A DNA stretch of 64,000 bases from Oryza sativa Japonica Group (Eukaryota; Streptophyta; Magnoliopsida; Poales; Poaceae). A program made the translations under genes and the position numbers. Within the stretch, counting starts at the first letter, position 1. The number at the start of each line of letters is the position of its first letter. The notes beneath the pieces are model-generated. The model searched no databases, was not told the origin of the DNA, and saw nothing but the letters and a program-made list of their open reading frames with translations. The DNA is taken from positions 28,470,501 to 28,534,500 of the forward strand of contig NC_089039.1 in NCBI RefSeq assembly GCF_034140825.1. The letters run 5' to 3'. Positions 32,901-44,016 of this stretch are shown piece by piece.

Positions 32901-33181
32901 ATCAGCGCGGCCGAGGCGAGGGCGACGATGAGGGAGCCCGTGGCGGACGACAGGATCCGGCCGGTCTCGTCGGGGAGCAGGTCGCGGAGCCGCCGCGGCC
33001 ACGGCCACGGAGAAGCCGAAGCCGAAGGCGAAGGGAGGGCGAGGGAGCGGGAGGAGGAGGGCCCCGGCGACGGCGACCTGGAGGCGGCGCACGCGAGGTG
33101 TTTGATGGAATGGTGGCGCGGGCGGGGAGGAGGGGACGGGGAGAGGAAGCAGGCGGCGGCAGAGGAGGAGGCGGCGGCCAT
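29987..33181 (-). CDS. DEG1: Chloroplast lumenal serine protease/chaperone Deg1 (DegP/HtrA family)
   Basis: HtrA-type protease that degrades damaged thylakoid lumen proteins and PSII subunits and helps PSII assembly. There are eight exons on the minus strand, all frame-consistent: 33181-32766, 32685-32563, 31917-31746, 31246-31209, 31105-30907, 30820-30668, 30279-30145 and 30064-29987, giving 437 residues. The N-terminus is a bipartite signal: a Ser/Pro/Arg stromal transit part, then a hydrophobic lumen signal ([12 protein letters not shown]) ending GSASAF. The catalytic triad is H171 (TNFHVI), D201 (DKDVAVLRI) and S280 (INPGNSGGP). Family-specific stretches such as [12 protein letters not shown] and [14 protein letters not shown] are intact. 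One PDZ domain covers roughly residues 330-420, and the protein ends EPKPDES, as in known Deg1. Length matches the family. Confidence 0.95.
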
Positions 33182-35044
33182 TGGAGGAAGGGCGGAATCA
33201 GTGGAGGGGGAGGAGCAGCAGCCGCGGCCTCCCGTAGAACTGGATGAGTGGACGAGGATTTGCTGCTACTTGGCTCGCCACGTCGTCGTCTTCTTCTTTT
33301 TCCTTTTTTTTTTCTTCTTGTTTATTGTTGTTGCCCTCGTCGGGGTCTTCGCCTTGGTTCGGGTTGCTTCTTCTTTTGGTCCACGGATGGATCAACGGAT
33401 GGTTCTCGATTGTTCGAGTTTGCATTTTGGATGGAATTCAGCGGATGATCTGAATTTGATGGCAGTTTGCAAGGCTGCTTGTTATTATCAAATTTTGCGA
33501 TAACTGACAACACTCACGTACTACCAACAAGATCCGAAGAGGTTTATACGGCTGGCAGCTCCAGAACCTGAAGCTGCATCTGATACTTCAATTTGATTCT
33601 GTCTCGACAAATGATCATGTAATAGCTGGTGAATTCTGGCACTGGGAGGTGGATCTGGATTCCAATCGATTAGTTTTTTTTTCCTCTTTTCAACCTTGCA
33701 TCGGAGCTTGGCAGTATGGTCTGTTACGGTTTTGTTTGCCATAACTGATAATTTGTAGTATAACCTTTGGGCAACTAATCATTGTCATCGTCGTCAACTA
33801 AAAGTACAAACTAGGCTTTTGGTCAGCAACAGAGCTTGCCATCGTCCCCAGATTAGTTCATATTTCTGTCATCGATGATCCTTTCCTCAGTATTTTTCGT
33901 CGTTATCTAGCTCGGGCTCCCTAGAAATGCAAAATTCAATTTTTGAAAAAAGAAAAGCAAAGTCATCCAAAAGATCAGTTTCACCAGCACCTCCATTTTT
34001 ATTGGATGAAAAAAATTAATACATGGTGGAGAGTGTACCTGCAAGGAGAGATTAAATTCTGTAGTTGAACCAGTGTATCGCATAATAAGTTACTCCTGCT
34101 GGTATTTATGTTCTAGCAATTTAGTATTCAGCAAAGTGCCCATTCCATTGACTAAAGAAGAGAGTTTGAACAACCCCTAGAAGCAAGGAAACCTATGTAC
34201 GACAATACATTTTATACTTGCAGTATGTAAGGCTACATTTTGTACCAACAGTTTTACATATACAGACATACTCTATCTGATCTTTTAAGATCAAAATCAC
34301 TAACAAGGCCTAGGCCCAGCTCTTATAGAAAGCACTACAAGGCACATTACAGCAGGTCACACAGCTCAAAAGCGACCACAGCTAGTAAACTCTATCTTTG
34401 AACATCTATAAGCAACACCAAGGGCAATTTTCAGCCAATAATGCTTTCTTTTTTGTGTGAACAGTTTCAACCCCAAATCACATTACAAGAGGAGCTCACA
34501 GTTGTGTCACTGCATCATCACGGCTTCTAATCAGCAGAAAACTACACCTACCAAGTCAAGCTACAAGAAAAGAGCACCAGGTTTACTATTTTTCTACAAG
34601 CAAACTGGGGAAACAACAGCAACCGAGAACTAATTCATCATCAGAGATCTTGTACGGCTTGACAGGTCTACTGATCGCTCGATTCAAATTCTGCTCTTGA
34701 GGTTGTTCCCAGCTCCACAAATCCAACCCCGTTAGTTATTTATCAGTAGCCTCTCGCACTGCAGTAGCAAAGCGATAATTAGAAATATTACACTTACAAT
34801 TTATCTCTAGTCTTTCAAGGGAACACAAAGCAAAGATCACAAGAATTAAAATGAGGATAAAGAACATCCACGACTATTTAGTTAATGCAAGCTCCAAGAT
34901 ACATATATCAAGGTGTTTCCAAACCAGTATTTCCTGAAACTATTCACGACCCTTGCTAACAGCCACCCCATTGAGGTTTTCAAAATTTACACTGCACCAG
35001 CAACCAAGGTTCAGGAATCTCTCTAGAGCACAAGTAGTACGTAC
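33182..35044. other. Spacer between Deg1 and the USP-like gene
   Basis: The first ~300 bp are the Deg1 promoter and leader on the minus strand, with C/T-rich and CTTCTT tracts. At 34600-34730 the minus strand has a protein-like patch in two frames (one reads LDLWSWEQPQEQNL), just after a possible AG acceptor at about 34765. This could be an alternative last exon or spliced 3' UTR of the USP-like gene. No definite gene is present. Confidence 0.4.
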
Positions 35045-38006
35045 TCAAATCCTTTGGTACATTGCAATTGCGCATTTGCCCTGGATCTGCGGTGGTAATG
35101 CAGGGCCTAGTGGACACAGACGGGCATTGAACTGAAAGGTGAAGCAGGTGTGCAGTTAGAAACTGAAAAAGTTCAATAAAAACTGAAAGAGAATTACTAC
35201 TGAACAGATTGTAAAGGAAACAATGCATTATACAGGATTGGTTTTGCTTAAAACTTACCCCAGCGGCTTCTACATGTGTCCAATTTGTTGGCTCTAATAG
35301 GCAATAGAGACAAGCCTTGTTTCTTTCTGGCATTACGCACGTAAGCCCATAGTCCTTGGGGAAAAAAATAGTGAGAGGCGATTCAGTTCACTGCTACGAT
35401 CTAAATACTTTTCCACATCACTAAGGAAATCTGGGAATATACCTGATTTAAGATTCTCAACTCAGGCAGGAGGCCTGAAACTTCATAGAAGTTTAGAACC
35501 TGTGGTAATTTGCACACTTTCATACGCTTGTATCCTACAGCGATCTTGCACTCATGACAGTCCAGGTAACACTCCTCTTCAAACTCGGAGACAGAACGGC
35601 CATCCATATAAATAGATTTGCTACATTCCATGCGGGTGAAATGTACAGCACAGTTGTAGCATCCCCACTACAAAATTATGATAATGTAATATTCGCACAA
35701 TACAAGCCCAACTTATGTTAGAGATAAGGGAAGTACTACCTTTGTGGAGGACTCAAAAAGAAGAAGATCATTTGTTTGTTGTGTGAAGCTGACTTGCATC
35801 AAAACCATATTCATTGAATTCTCATAATCCTTCTCTAAGCACCAATAGTCAATCTCAGATAGAAGCTCATCCATAAGAGCTTGTACATTCACCGTCACTG
35901 TTTTTGGCTCCCCTATAATATTGATAAACTACCAGTAAGAACACTGCAGATCAGGAATTTAGAGTGTTCAACTATAGATTGAGTTAATAACACTTACAGT
36001 TTCTGAAAATAAACAGGGAGTTTGTGATGCGTTGTATTTCCAAATAGTCCATCAGAATATATTTATTCAATTCCTTCATATTACATCTCAAGCACAGATT
36101 TCCTACGTGGAAAAGATAATAAATATGAGTGGTTCACTTCAATGGTTGAGGTTTTGGGAACAAAATAACATAGGGATCAGATTAGTACCTCCAACATGTC
36201 CAACATCATAACTATGATGAGGAATGTCATCTACGAGAGCTCTGAGACCAGGGATTGCTTTCAGGAGAGCATAAGCGCATACCTGAAAGCATATTCAAAG
36301 GGATGATTTCCTAGAATTGAACTTGATTCTTTTCAAGAGTACCATGCAACATTGTAATCTTTCATACTACTACTGCTCCATTTGAGATTAGCTAGATACA
36401 TAGACCCTACAAAACATTTATTATAACTGCATTGTATCATAAACCACATCATATCTGTGGCATGAAATTTTCATAAGCCTGAAACTAAGACACTCATGTA
36501 GGCTCGCATATCTTGTCTGCTGTAAAACACTACTTGTGCAACCAGATTTATATAATCTCTTCGGAACTTTCAAATTTTATTTGCCATATTCTGTTAAAGT
36601 ATACGACCTCGGTTTATCACTTGCCTAGAGCAAGACCTTATGGTGTACAGTTTTTTTTTTCTCTAAGGTAGTAAAGCAAGGAATAGGGATTATTTTCACA
36701 AAACATGCACGCAAGTCTGACTGCACATTCGAAAATTGGCTTTAGGAAACTATAGCCTGAAACTGGACTTAATACGACCAGAGGCTTACCTAAATTAACA
36801 GAATACATAAGGTAAATAGAGGTCAAAAGCTTAAATACAACCAGAAAATACTGAATTCGCCTATATTTTCTAGAACCGATAAAGATTCTGCACTTAATTT
36901 GCTAGAAACGAAATAAAGACTGAGGACAAATATCATGTTGAATAACTTAAATTTGGTCCAAATATATCAAGTTTAAGGATCCTATAACGCAAATCATAAA
37001 GAACATCAAGCAGAATCTGAAAGCCTGACATGGAAACTAGGAAATTGAAAGGATTTTTTTTTAATTCACCCAGAGGATAACTTCTTCATCTGAATCATTC
37101 CATTGGTAATAAGAGTTGCCGCACAGATGAAAAGTACTACTACATTACGACTTTGCAACTTGATCATATGATTGGATAACTAGTAAAACGATCAAAGCGG
37201 AAGTAACTGCTAATTGGTGTTGTTCTCCAGTGTGGCCAGCCAAAGTTGGCCTTGGATCGCAGCATGTGAGATTGTGTTTCTGGATAATTTTGACCACTCT
37301 CTCCTTGGCTGGAACAGTTGTTATGAACAGAAATGCAAAGGACAAAAAATTCTCAGGTCTAAGGTCATGTGGAGTTGTTGTTGGGGACTCTTAATTATAG
37401 TGTACTCGCCCACATGAATGATGCATCCAGGCAAACAGGTGATCAACTGCTGGGCCTCTGTGTCCAATGACACTGAATTTTCAGGTTGTGCACATTAACA
37501 TTCCTATATATTTTCAGTGCACTGTGTGTCAGGATTCAGGATGATTCAGGAACAGATATTTCTTCCATTTTTTTCATAATTTGCAATGCATGAAGAAATG
37601 TAATTAAGTGAAATGCAAGTCAATTTATGTCTGGTTTTTTTTTTCATCTGAATTTGCAGGGAATAGCTAGGTTTCTGTCCACTTCCAGATTTGTAAATAT
37701 AACTTTGGAGCTTCTTTGCTTGACAAAAAAAAAGTAAGAGCCTACTCAAGAATTTGACCAAATCCTTCAGATATATGTTCACGAAGAGGGACTAAAGAAG
37801 AGAAATTTCTAGGAAGAAACTGAACAAGGATTGAGTTGTATGAATAAGCTTACGGCAAACAGGGTGCGTCGGCCATGGACAAAGTCCTCCATATCGACAT
37901 CAAATATCGTACCCAAATCCAGAGGCCCGGCCACCAGCTCCAAATCTGCTCCAGACAAAGAGAAATGTGGTAGGTCAAAGAAGCAAGAACTCTCGTAGCA
38001 TGGAAG

Positions 38007-38064
<58 letters not shown>

Positions 38065-38297
38065 AATCCGAAGAACAGAAAGAAAGAAAGAAAACAAGAA
38101 AAGAGGAAAAACACTATAATTCAAGCAAGAAGAGGGGATAAGAACAAGAAGAAGAAATCGTGAAACAAAAGAAAGAAAAGAAAGAAAAATCGCAAGAACA
38201 GAAAGAAAGAGAGAAAATCGTAAAATCAAGAAAGCAAGAAAAAGAAAGAGAGGGAGAAGAACCAACCTGGAGAGGTAACAGAATCGCTCCCCTCCAT
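35045..38297 (-). CDS. Degenerate ubiquitin-specific protease (USP/UBP)-like protein, probably inactive
   Basis: Eight frame-consistent exons on the minus strand: 38297-38267, 37945-37854, 36282-36189, 36102-35998, 35912-35740, 35667-35443, 35354-35259 and 35131-35045, giving 300 residues. No start-to-stop match to a named protein is recalled, but the layout follows a USP catalytic fold. RRTLFAVCAYALLKAIPGLR (residues 36-55) corresponds to the USP Cys box (NTCYMN...P.LR), with Leu at the catalytic Cys position. NLCLRCNMKEL (74-84) resembles the block that follows it. CYNC (168-171) and CHEC (202-205) look like the USP zinc knuckle and lead into KVCKLPQVLNFYEV (LP.VL.F.L in USPs). YGLTCVM ... 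W in exon 7 fits the His-box region, but the GHY motif is absent (ACLYC). The QDA.EF motif is also missing. I infer a catalytically dead paralogue, which may still bind ubiquitin. The true C-terminus is the weakest part of the model. Confidence 0.7.
38011..38055. repeat. GA microsatellite, about 22 units
   Basis: An uninterrupted (GA)n run of 45 bp lies in the first intron of the USP-like gene, followed by 200 bp of A/G-rich sequence with GAAAGAAA words. It is CT-rich on the transcribed strand and probably polymorphic. Confidence 0.9.
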
Positions 38298-38314
38298 ATC
38301 GGTGAACTGGGACA

Positions 38315-38520
38315 CCTGGTCGGAGAATGCAGGGAGCGGAGGGGCAGGCCACACGCGCGGGAGGCGGGGAGAGGAAGGATTTGGATCTCCGCGAACGGGG
38401 AGGAGGCAGCAACAATGGTGGACGCCTGGTCGGAGAAGATGCAGGGAAGCGGAGGAGCAGGCCACGCGCGCGGGAGGCGGGGAGAGGAAGGATTTGGGAG
38501 GAAGCCGAGCACGGGAAGAA
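38315..38520. repeat. Two direct copies of an ~85-bp GC-rich block, period 110 bp
   Basis: The blocks begin CCTGGTCGGAGAA at 38315 and 38425, and both run through GGAGCAGGCCAC-type sequence and GCGGGAGGCGGGGAGAGGAA to GGATTTGG. They lie just upstream (minus strand) of the chosen start of the USP-like gene, that is, in its leader or proximal promoter. Confidence 0.8.
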
Positions 38521-38579
38521 GAAGAGAAAAAACATTTGGGCTGGCCAGATACTCATACCCGCCCACGGCTAGGTACCTC

Positions 38580-38650
38580 AAATGGGCCGGGCTAAGCCAA
38601 GCCACAAAGTAGGCCCAGTCTGATATACAACCAGACGGCCCATTTGGCTG
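38580..38650 (-). promoter_or_regulatory. Site II motifs upstream of the USP-like gene
   Basis: Three TGGGCC/GGCCCA words (AATGGGCCGGGC, TAGGCCCAGTC, CGGCCCATTTGG) fall within 65 bp, about 290-350 bp before the start codon. This suggests a broadly expressed, TATA-less promoter. Confidence 0.5.
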
Positions 38651-40077
38651 CCGATGCTACCACCGAGGCACCGACTAGGGCTGCGGCGGCGGCGACCGGG
38701 TGGGCGGTGAGGCGGCGGCGGCGGCGGCATAAGAGATTTGAGTCTCTCTGTGCAGTCTGCAGCCAAGGGATTTCATGGATCTGCCAAGTTGACGATGGCT
38801 GAAGCAGATGGCGGCCGATCGATCGAACGATTCGAGCAATCGATCCCATCGCTTCAAACTTGGAGCGGAGCAGGACGACGAGGAGGATATATTATAGCAA
38901 GGAGGTAAGAGGTCGCAAGTAAGCGGCCTCAATGCCTAAGAGAGGACAAGATTAAAGAATCGGAGAAGGATGAGCAAATCGACAAGAGAATGGACGATTT
39001 TTTTGGAGATCTACAGAGCACAGACCTGGGGAAGAAGAAGAAAGCAAACCGTATGTGGGGATTCTCGCTCTAGCGCCTTTGGGGGTTGTTTACCATCTGA
39101 TACCAGCCCGACCCATCTAATAGCTGAGCGACTGAAGGAATAAGTCCACTTTGACTCCCTTACCTAGTGCCTGAATCTAATTCGTATCCCTCAACCATAA
39201 TAGAGGATCTCTCAACCCCAACTATTAAAACCGGTGCAATTTAACTCCCACGACGGTTTTGCAGAGCGGTTTTGCTGACGTGGTGTCCATGTGGCATCTC
39301 AATCATCAAATAAAATAAAGTGGGACCCATATATCATCTTCTTCATCTCTCCCATCCCCCTCTCTCTCCTCCTTTCTTCTTCTTGACGCCCTAGCGCAAT
39401 ACGACGGCCGACACCACGAGCATCACCGCTACTGCCACCGCCTAGCTCCGGCGGCCACTACTCACGTAATTGCCACCGCCACCGAGGCCGTTTCTCAGCG
39501 TCATCAGTGGACGGCGCAGCAGCACTCCAACATCCAGCGCCACGCACTACCACTCCTCCTCCGCTCCCACCATCGCCTCCGTGGAGGCGGGCCCTCTTGG
39601 ACGCCTTCCAGAAGCTTCTGGAGCCCACGCCACTGATCTGATCGGAGCAGCGCTGCTGTCGCGTGCCATTGCCGATGAGGCGAAAGCGAAGGGTAATGTG
39701 GCCTTCTCTGCAAAATGGAGCATAGACTGCAGCAAAGCAAGGCCAAGTAGTGCCACGACCACGACGGGCAGTGAGGATGGAGCTACAACAGGCAAGCCGC
39801 GGACTCACATGGCTGCGATGGGCGGCGATGCCGTGGCGAAGTAGACGAGTTTGGGACGGAGTAGATTGGCGCGATGGCTAGTAGTTGATGGCTGATTGGG
39901 GGCCCCGCCAACCTTCTCTAGTGGCGGAGGATGGCGCGCGGCGACGGGCGGCAGAGGATGGTGCGTAGCGACAGGCGGTGAGGATGACAAGTGCCGCGAC
40001 GAATGGTGGTTGACGTGGGATAGATGCACGTGGAGGCGAACGCTTCCTGCTAGTTGCTATGAACTGCTGCTGCTTCA
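38651..40077. other. Spacer with repeat-like GC-rich tract
   Basis: From about 39140 there is a CCCTCAACC ... CCAACTATTAAAACCGGTGC ... TGACGTGGTGTCCATGTGGC pattern typical of rice intergenic repeats, similar to the one at 24110. A GC-rich tract (39380-40060) follows with long but domain-free frames on both strands. No gene is supported. Confidence 0.5.
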
Positions 40078-40079
40078 TA

Positions 40080-40252
40080 CTTCCTCCGATTAACAATATA
40101 AGACTTTATAGGATTGCTCATATTTATATAGATATTAATGAATCTAGACATATATATGCATCTAGATTCAGTAACATCTAGTATATGAATATGAGCAATG
40201 CTAGAAAGTCTTACATTATGAAACGAAGTCTTACATTATGAAACGAAGGGAG
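40080..40252. repeat. Stowaway-like MITE (same family as 7795-9192)
   Basis: It is flanked by TA (40078-40079, 40253-40254). The ends are TTCCTCCGAT and the inverted CGAAGGGAG, with the central palindrome GAATCTAGACATATATATGC / AGATTCA. A 20-bp end segment (GTCTTACATTATGAAACGAA) is duplicated in tandem near 40208-40247. This intact copy shows what the interrupted copy at 7.8-9.2 kb looked like. Confidence 0.8.
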
Positions 40253-40883
40253 TAGATCTATGAAGAGATGATGAGCCGTGAATAGAAATGATCAAATGAG
40301 AGTAAACCCTAGCTTTCTTCGGTGGGGGCAAAATAAGGAAGGGGAGGTGACTAGCTCCCTCCCCCTTGCACGTGCGGGTGCTATGTGCTATTGCATGGGC
40401 GCAGTACCACTGTATCCATGGAGCCAGGTTGAGTTGCGAAGTTCAATTCCTGCGTTTCCGCTCGGCATGGCTCAAAGGCAATTTTTGCATTGCCTCATCC
40501 TGTCTCGAGAGCCAATACAGGCAGCCAAACATATCAAATCTGCATGCATGGTCTGACGAATTTGCTATATATCTCTCGTGTGATTTTTTTCTTCGTATTT
40601 GACGTTTTTTCAACCGTCGGATCTGCACCGCGATTAGGCGCGACGAATCAGACACGCACAAAGTGGTCCAGCGCCACACGTCTCACGGGCGACATGGTGG
40701 AGGAAACGATCGATAAGCTGATAGTAACACAGTAGACAGTAGCCAGTAGCCGGAGTATCTCAGCTTCCAGTCAACAGAAAATGGATCATGCATGGCGCCG
40801 CATGGGGCCCATGTTCACCACGGTCTCCGTGCGATATTTTGATTTGCGCGCCCATGCTTCTCTCTATTTCTTTTTTTTCTTTT

Positions 40884-41181
40884 TCTAGTTACCAAAATTT
40901 ACAGTATATTTGTACTAAAATTATAGCGCACTTACATACCATAACTACTATTTTTACAAATGTAATTTTAGTTATAAAGCACTATAATTTTAGTTATAAA
41001 TGCAATATTTAACACTTTAGATACCTGGACGGTTTCTCAAGCAGTGCATTTATACTAAAACGATAAATATTCTAGTTACCAAATTTTACATTACATTTGT
41101 ACTAAAATTACAGTGCACTTACATGCCATATCTACTATTTTTACAACTGTAATTTTAGTTATAAATCACTGTAATTTTAGC
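40884..41181 (+). repeat. Direct duplication, period about 188 bp
   Basis: CTAGTTACCAAAATTTACAG ... TTTGTACTAAAATTA ... CTACTATTTTTACAAATGTA in copy 1 (40885-40995) recurs with few changes in copy 2 (41073-41181). The sequence is AT-rich and non-coding. Confidence 0.75.
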
Positions 41182-41682
41182 ATATTGCAACCCATATTGT
41201 ATCTGTTTTATTAGTCTGTATTGGCCCGATCTTATTTAGACCTGTTTTTGTCTGTGTACTATTTTTTCTACCGTTGGATACAAATATGAGGGGATAAAAA
41301 ATCTGGGTAATTTTTTTTCAAAAATCACACGAGAGATACCTAGACAGTCCCATGGTCTGATGCGAGCTAGGCCTAGTACAGGCAACCAAACATACCCTAA
41401 ATAGACCCTAAGTGTCCAGCTACGGTCGATCGACATGATATAGGTGAGATTTTTCGTACAATATAAATGTGTATAATTTACAGTGTAATCTGACTATTTT
41501 TAATGAAAAATAGCTAGTCAAATTTGCCTTACTAACTGCTCCGCGTAATTATTTTTGTAAAGTTAAGGCCCCGCCACCCAAAATAGCTCGCGTATAGAAC
41601 AGATATATTAATTTCAGGCGTTTGGTGGAGTAGCAGCAGCCTCGCAATGCGAACAGAGATAGCTGGACTTTAAGATCGCTGG

Positions 41683-41873
41683 ACAGAACAGCTGAAGTGC
41701 TGAACGCAAATCGCAACCCCGCGCGTCGTGGCGAGCGACCTCCGAGAGTCCGAGTCCTAGAGGAAGAAGAAAGCGCTGTCCGGTACGTACGCTCGGTGCC
41801 TGAACCCAATTTCGAATCGTATCCGGACAACGCCTGCCTATTAGTTTACAGAACAGCTGAAGTGTTGAACGCA
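41683..41873 (+). repeat. 26-bp direct repeat, period 165 bp
   Basis: ACAGAACAGCTGAAGTG followed by [C/T]TGAACGCA occurs at 41683-41708 and 41848-41873 with one difference. It sits 120-310 bp before the F-box start codon, so it may lie in the promoter or leader. Confidence 0.65.
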
Positions 41874-41989
41874 TTGGACGATCTCATCATCATCCTCGTT
41901 TAGGGTGTTAAGCCAATTAAGGAGCTGGGCATCAGGGCCAGGGGGTTTCGGTTCCGGTTTCGATAGATCTACTGGCGAGGACACCAACT

Positions 41990-43354
41990 ATGGAGACGAT
42001 CCCTGTCGAGCTATGGCAAGAAATCTTGCTCAGGGCATCAACCAAAGACGTCGCCCGGTCATGTTGCGTCTCGACGCAGTGGCGCGACATCGTTAGGGAC
42101 CCCTCCTTCCGGAAGCTCCACCATGACAGGCACGCCACGGCGCACGATGTCCCCGACGCTCTGCTCGTCGCCACATACAACATCGACTCGCAAAGAGTCG
42201 CCAGCGTCTTCCCGGTCGAACCGGCCGCCGTCTCTCCGACGTCGTCCACGCGCACGGCCACGGCGCCCATCTGCCGGGTCAACCACATGGAAGGCTACAG
42301 GATCGCCAACATCTGCAACGGCTTCCTCTGCTTCGCCTCCCATAGCACAGCCAAGGCCATCGTACACAACCCCGTCACCGGCGAGAGGCTGGAGGTCCCC
42401 AGGGCTCCTCGCCTCCCTCCCGACCAAGACAACGCTCGCTCGCCGGTCACGTTCGCGTTGGGGTTCAGCCCGAACAACTGTGTTTACAAGCTGTTCCGCT
42501 TCACCAACCGCACGATGGATGTGTACACGCTGGGCCGCGGCGCCGAATCCACCGGGTGGCGCCGACACGCGCTTCCTCTGCACCCGCGCAACCTGGTAGA
42601 AAGCAAGCCGGCCGTTGTCATCGGCGGCAAGATTTGTATGGCGACCATCGGCCCTGCGCCGTACAGGCACCCAGCCGACAATGGCACGCCCGGCCCGGTG
42701 CTGGTGGTCGACGTCGCGCACGAGGAGCCCTGCACGTACAGCCCACCGGACTACGGGCTCCCGTGGGCGGACGCGGCGGTGAGCGTCTTCGAGCTGCACG
42801 GGAGGTTGTGCCTGGCCATCAGGACAGAGAGGATGATCCAGTTTTGGACAATGCCAGTTGAAGAAGACGACGACGACCAACCATGGCAGCTTCTCTACAA
42901 GTTCAAGGTCGTGGATGATATCCGATTCAACCAATTTCAAAGGCTAGTGCCCATGAGTGCTTGGCTCGACGGCCACACCAACACGCTTTGCTACCGAGAG
43001 GGCAACAACGTGTACCGTAAGTACGTCGGCACTACCACGGCAACAGTACGACGTTTTTCTTCGACAAAGGTCGTTATTATGTCGTGGGACAGCAAAATCT
43101 GCCTCCCGGTGGCTTCATCGTCGTTGTCGTCGTTCCAGTGGGACATCTACGCGGGCTACCGTCCGACCCTGCTATCGCCTCTCACCTTTGCATCCGGGCA
43201 ACATGAGGAAGATGATAACAAGTGTGATCTGTTCATCCGCAGCTTACTACGCACACTGCGATCCCAAAAATCACAGAAATGCCGCCCGTCTCCGACGTCA
43301 GCCGGTTGCACCAATGCCAAGAGAATTTGCTGCATAAATCCACGCGGATTCTAA
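41990..43354 (+). CDS. F-box protein with F-box-associated beta domain
   Basis: This is 454 residues in one exon, starting at an ATG with good context (CAACTATGGAG). Residues 1-45 form the F-box (IPVELWQEILLRAS ... RSCCVSTQWRDIVRDPSFRKLH), which binds the SKP1-like subunit of an SCF ubiquitin ligase. The rest resembles F-box-associated domains of the plant expanded family: GYRIANICNGFLCFAS, a VHNPVTGERLEVPR block, a VYKLFRFTNRTMDVYTLG block, then Trp-rich segments. The C-terminus (YRPTLLSPLTFASG, then LRTLRSQKSQK and a basic tail) is shared with the partial gene on the opposite strand at the window's right end, so the two are paralogues. The target substrate is unknown. The frame is intact along its whole length. 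Confidence 0.9.
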   Translation: METIPVELWQEILLRASTKDVARSCCVSTQWRDIVRDPSFRKLHHDRHATAHDVPDALLVATYNIDSQRVASVFPVEPAAVSPTSSTRTATAPICRVNHMEGYRIANICNGFLCFASHSTAKAIVHNPVTGERLEVPRAPRLPPDQDNARSPVTFALGFSPNNCVYKLFRFTNRTMDVYTLGRGAESTGWRRHALPLHPRNLVESKPAVVIGGKICMATIGPAPYRHPADNGTPGPVLVVDVAHEEPCTYSPPDYGLPWADAAVSVFELHGRLCLAIRTERMIQFWTMPVEEDDDDQPWQLLYKFKVVDDIRFNQFQRLVPMSAWLDGHTNTLCYREGNNVYRKYVGTTTATVRRFSSTKVVIMSWDSKICLPVASSSLSSFQWDIYAGYRPTLLSPLTFASGQHEEDDNKCDLFIRSLLRTLRSQKSQKCRPSPTSAGCTNAKRICCINPRGF

Positions 43355-43539
43355 CATAACATAAATCCCGTTCCCTTTTGTATAAGTTCGACCTGCACAG
43401 ACGCACAGACGCAGTTGAGTTCGTGAGTGCGGTGTACGGACACGGACCTTGTCTTCACTGTAACGAAAAAAATGAAATACAAATTTGTTGACAAGTTTTC
43501 TCGGAAAAGGAGTAAGATGACATCACCTCGTTTTTTTTC

Positions 43540-43818
43540 ATGTCATCTAAATATTTATAAAAAAAATCATAACATGGATTAATATAAAATATCACTTCAT
43601 AAACATGTTAGCATAAATTCAACTTCTACAAATTACAATAAAAAGAACAAATTAAACTGAAAATAGTTAACATATTCACAATTATATTTGTTATTTTTAT
43701 TATAACTTGTAAAAGCTGAATTTGAATAGCCATGCTATCGAAGTTACATATTTCATATTAATATATCTTGTTATCTTTTTTAAAAAAAAATAGTGTGACT
43801 ATTTAGGTACAATGTGAC
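43540..43818. repeat. Foldback MITE with long arms (copy 2)
   Basis: The left half (ATAACATGGATTAATATAAA ... CAACTTCTACAAATTACAAT) and the right half (inverted: TTATAACTTGTAAAAGCTGA ... TTTCATATTAATATATCTTG) pair over most of their length. It is a diverged relative of the element at 14994-15336. Confidence 0.6.
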
Positions 43819-43875
43819 ATGCAAGAAAATAGGAAAAGGGGGTTGAAAACACTTTCCCAGCTTTCTCTTCCATAG

Positions 43876-43925
43876 GCCCAACTATAACGGGCACAACCCA
43901 AGTAAAATTACGGCCCAATATTATA
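43876..43925 (+). promoter_or_regulatory. Site II motifs of the DUF3143 gene promoter
   Basis: AGGCCCAACT and CGGCCCAATAT occur 95-145 bp before the start codon, with an ACAACCCAAG word between. Site II words are usual in promoters of nuclear genes for organelle proteins. Confidence 0.5.
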
Positions 43926-44016
43926 CAGGCAAAATGGGAGAAGAGAAACGAGGCGAAGGGGAAAAAGGGTAAGGAAACCAGCGAGCGATCCAGGGAGGCC
44001 GTAGCCCGTAGCGACC

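Larger units (their letters stand above)
40253..41989. other. Upstream region of the F-box gene, repeat-rich
   Basis: No gene is present. It holds the ~190-bp direct duplication listed below. It also holds inverted CTCTCGTGTGATTTTT words at about 40575 and 41320, in turn flanked by direct CAGGCAGCCAAACAT / CAGGCAACCAAACAT words. The pattern suggests a decayed transposable element spanning about 40500-41400. Confidence 0.45.

Noticed and set aside
34590-34770. Additional C-terminal exon of the USP-like gene
   Set aside because: Two minus-strand frames look protein-like after a possible acceptor, but the exon ending at 35045 already has an in-frame stop and the choice of frame is arbitrary. 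It could be spliced 3' UTR.
39458-40096. Several 70-125 codon frames on both strands
   Set aside because: Same kind of GC-rich repeat filler as at 24.4 kb. No recognisable family and no consistent frame preference.
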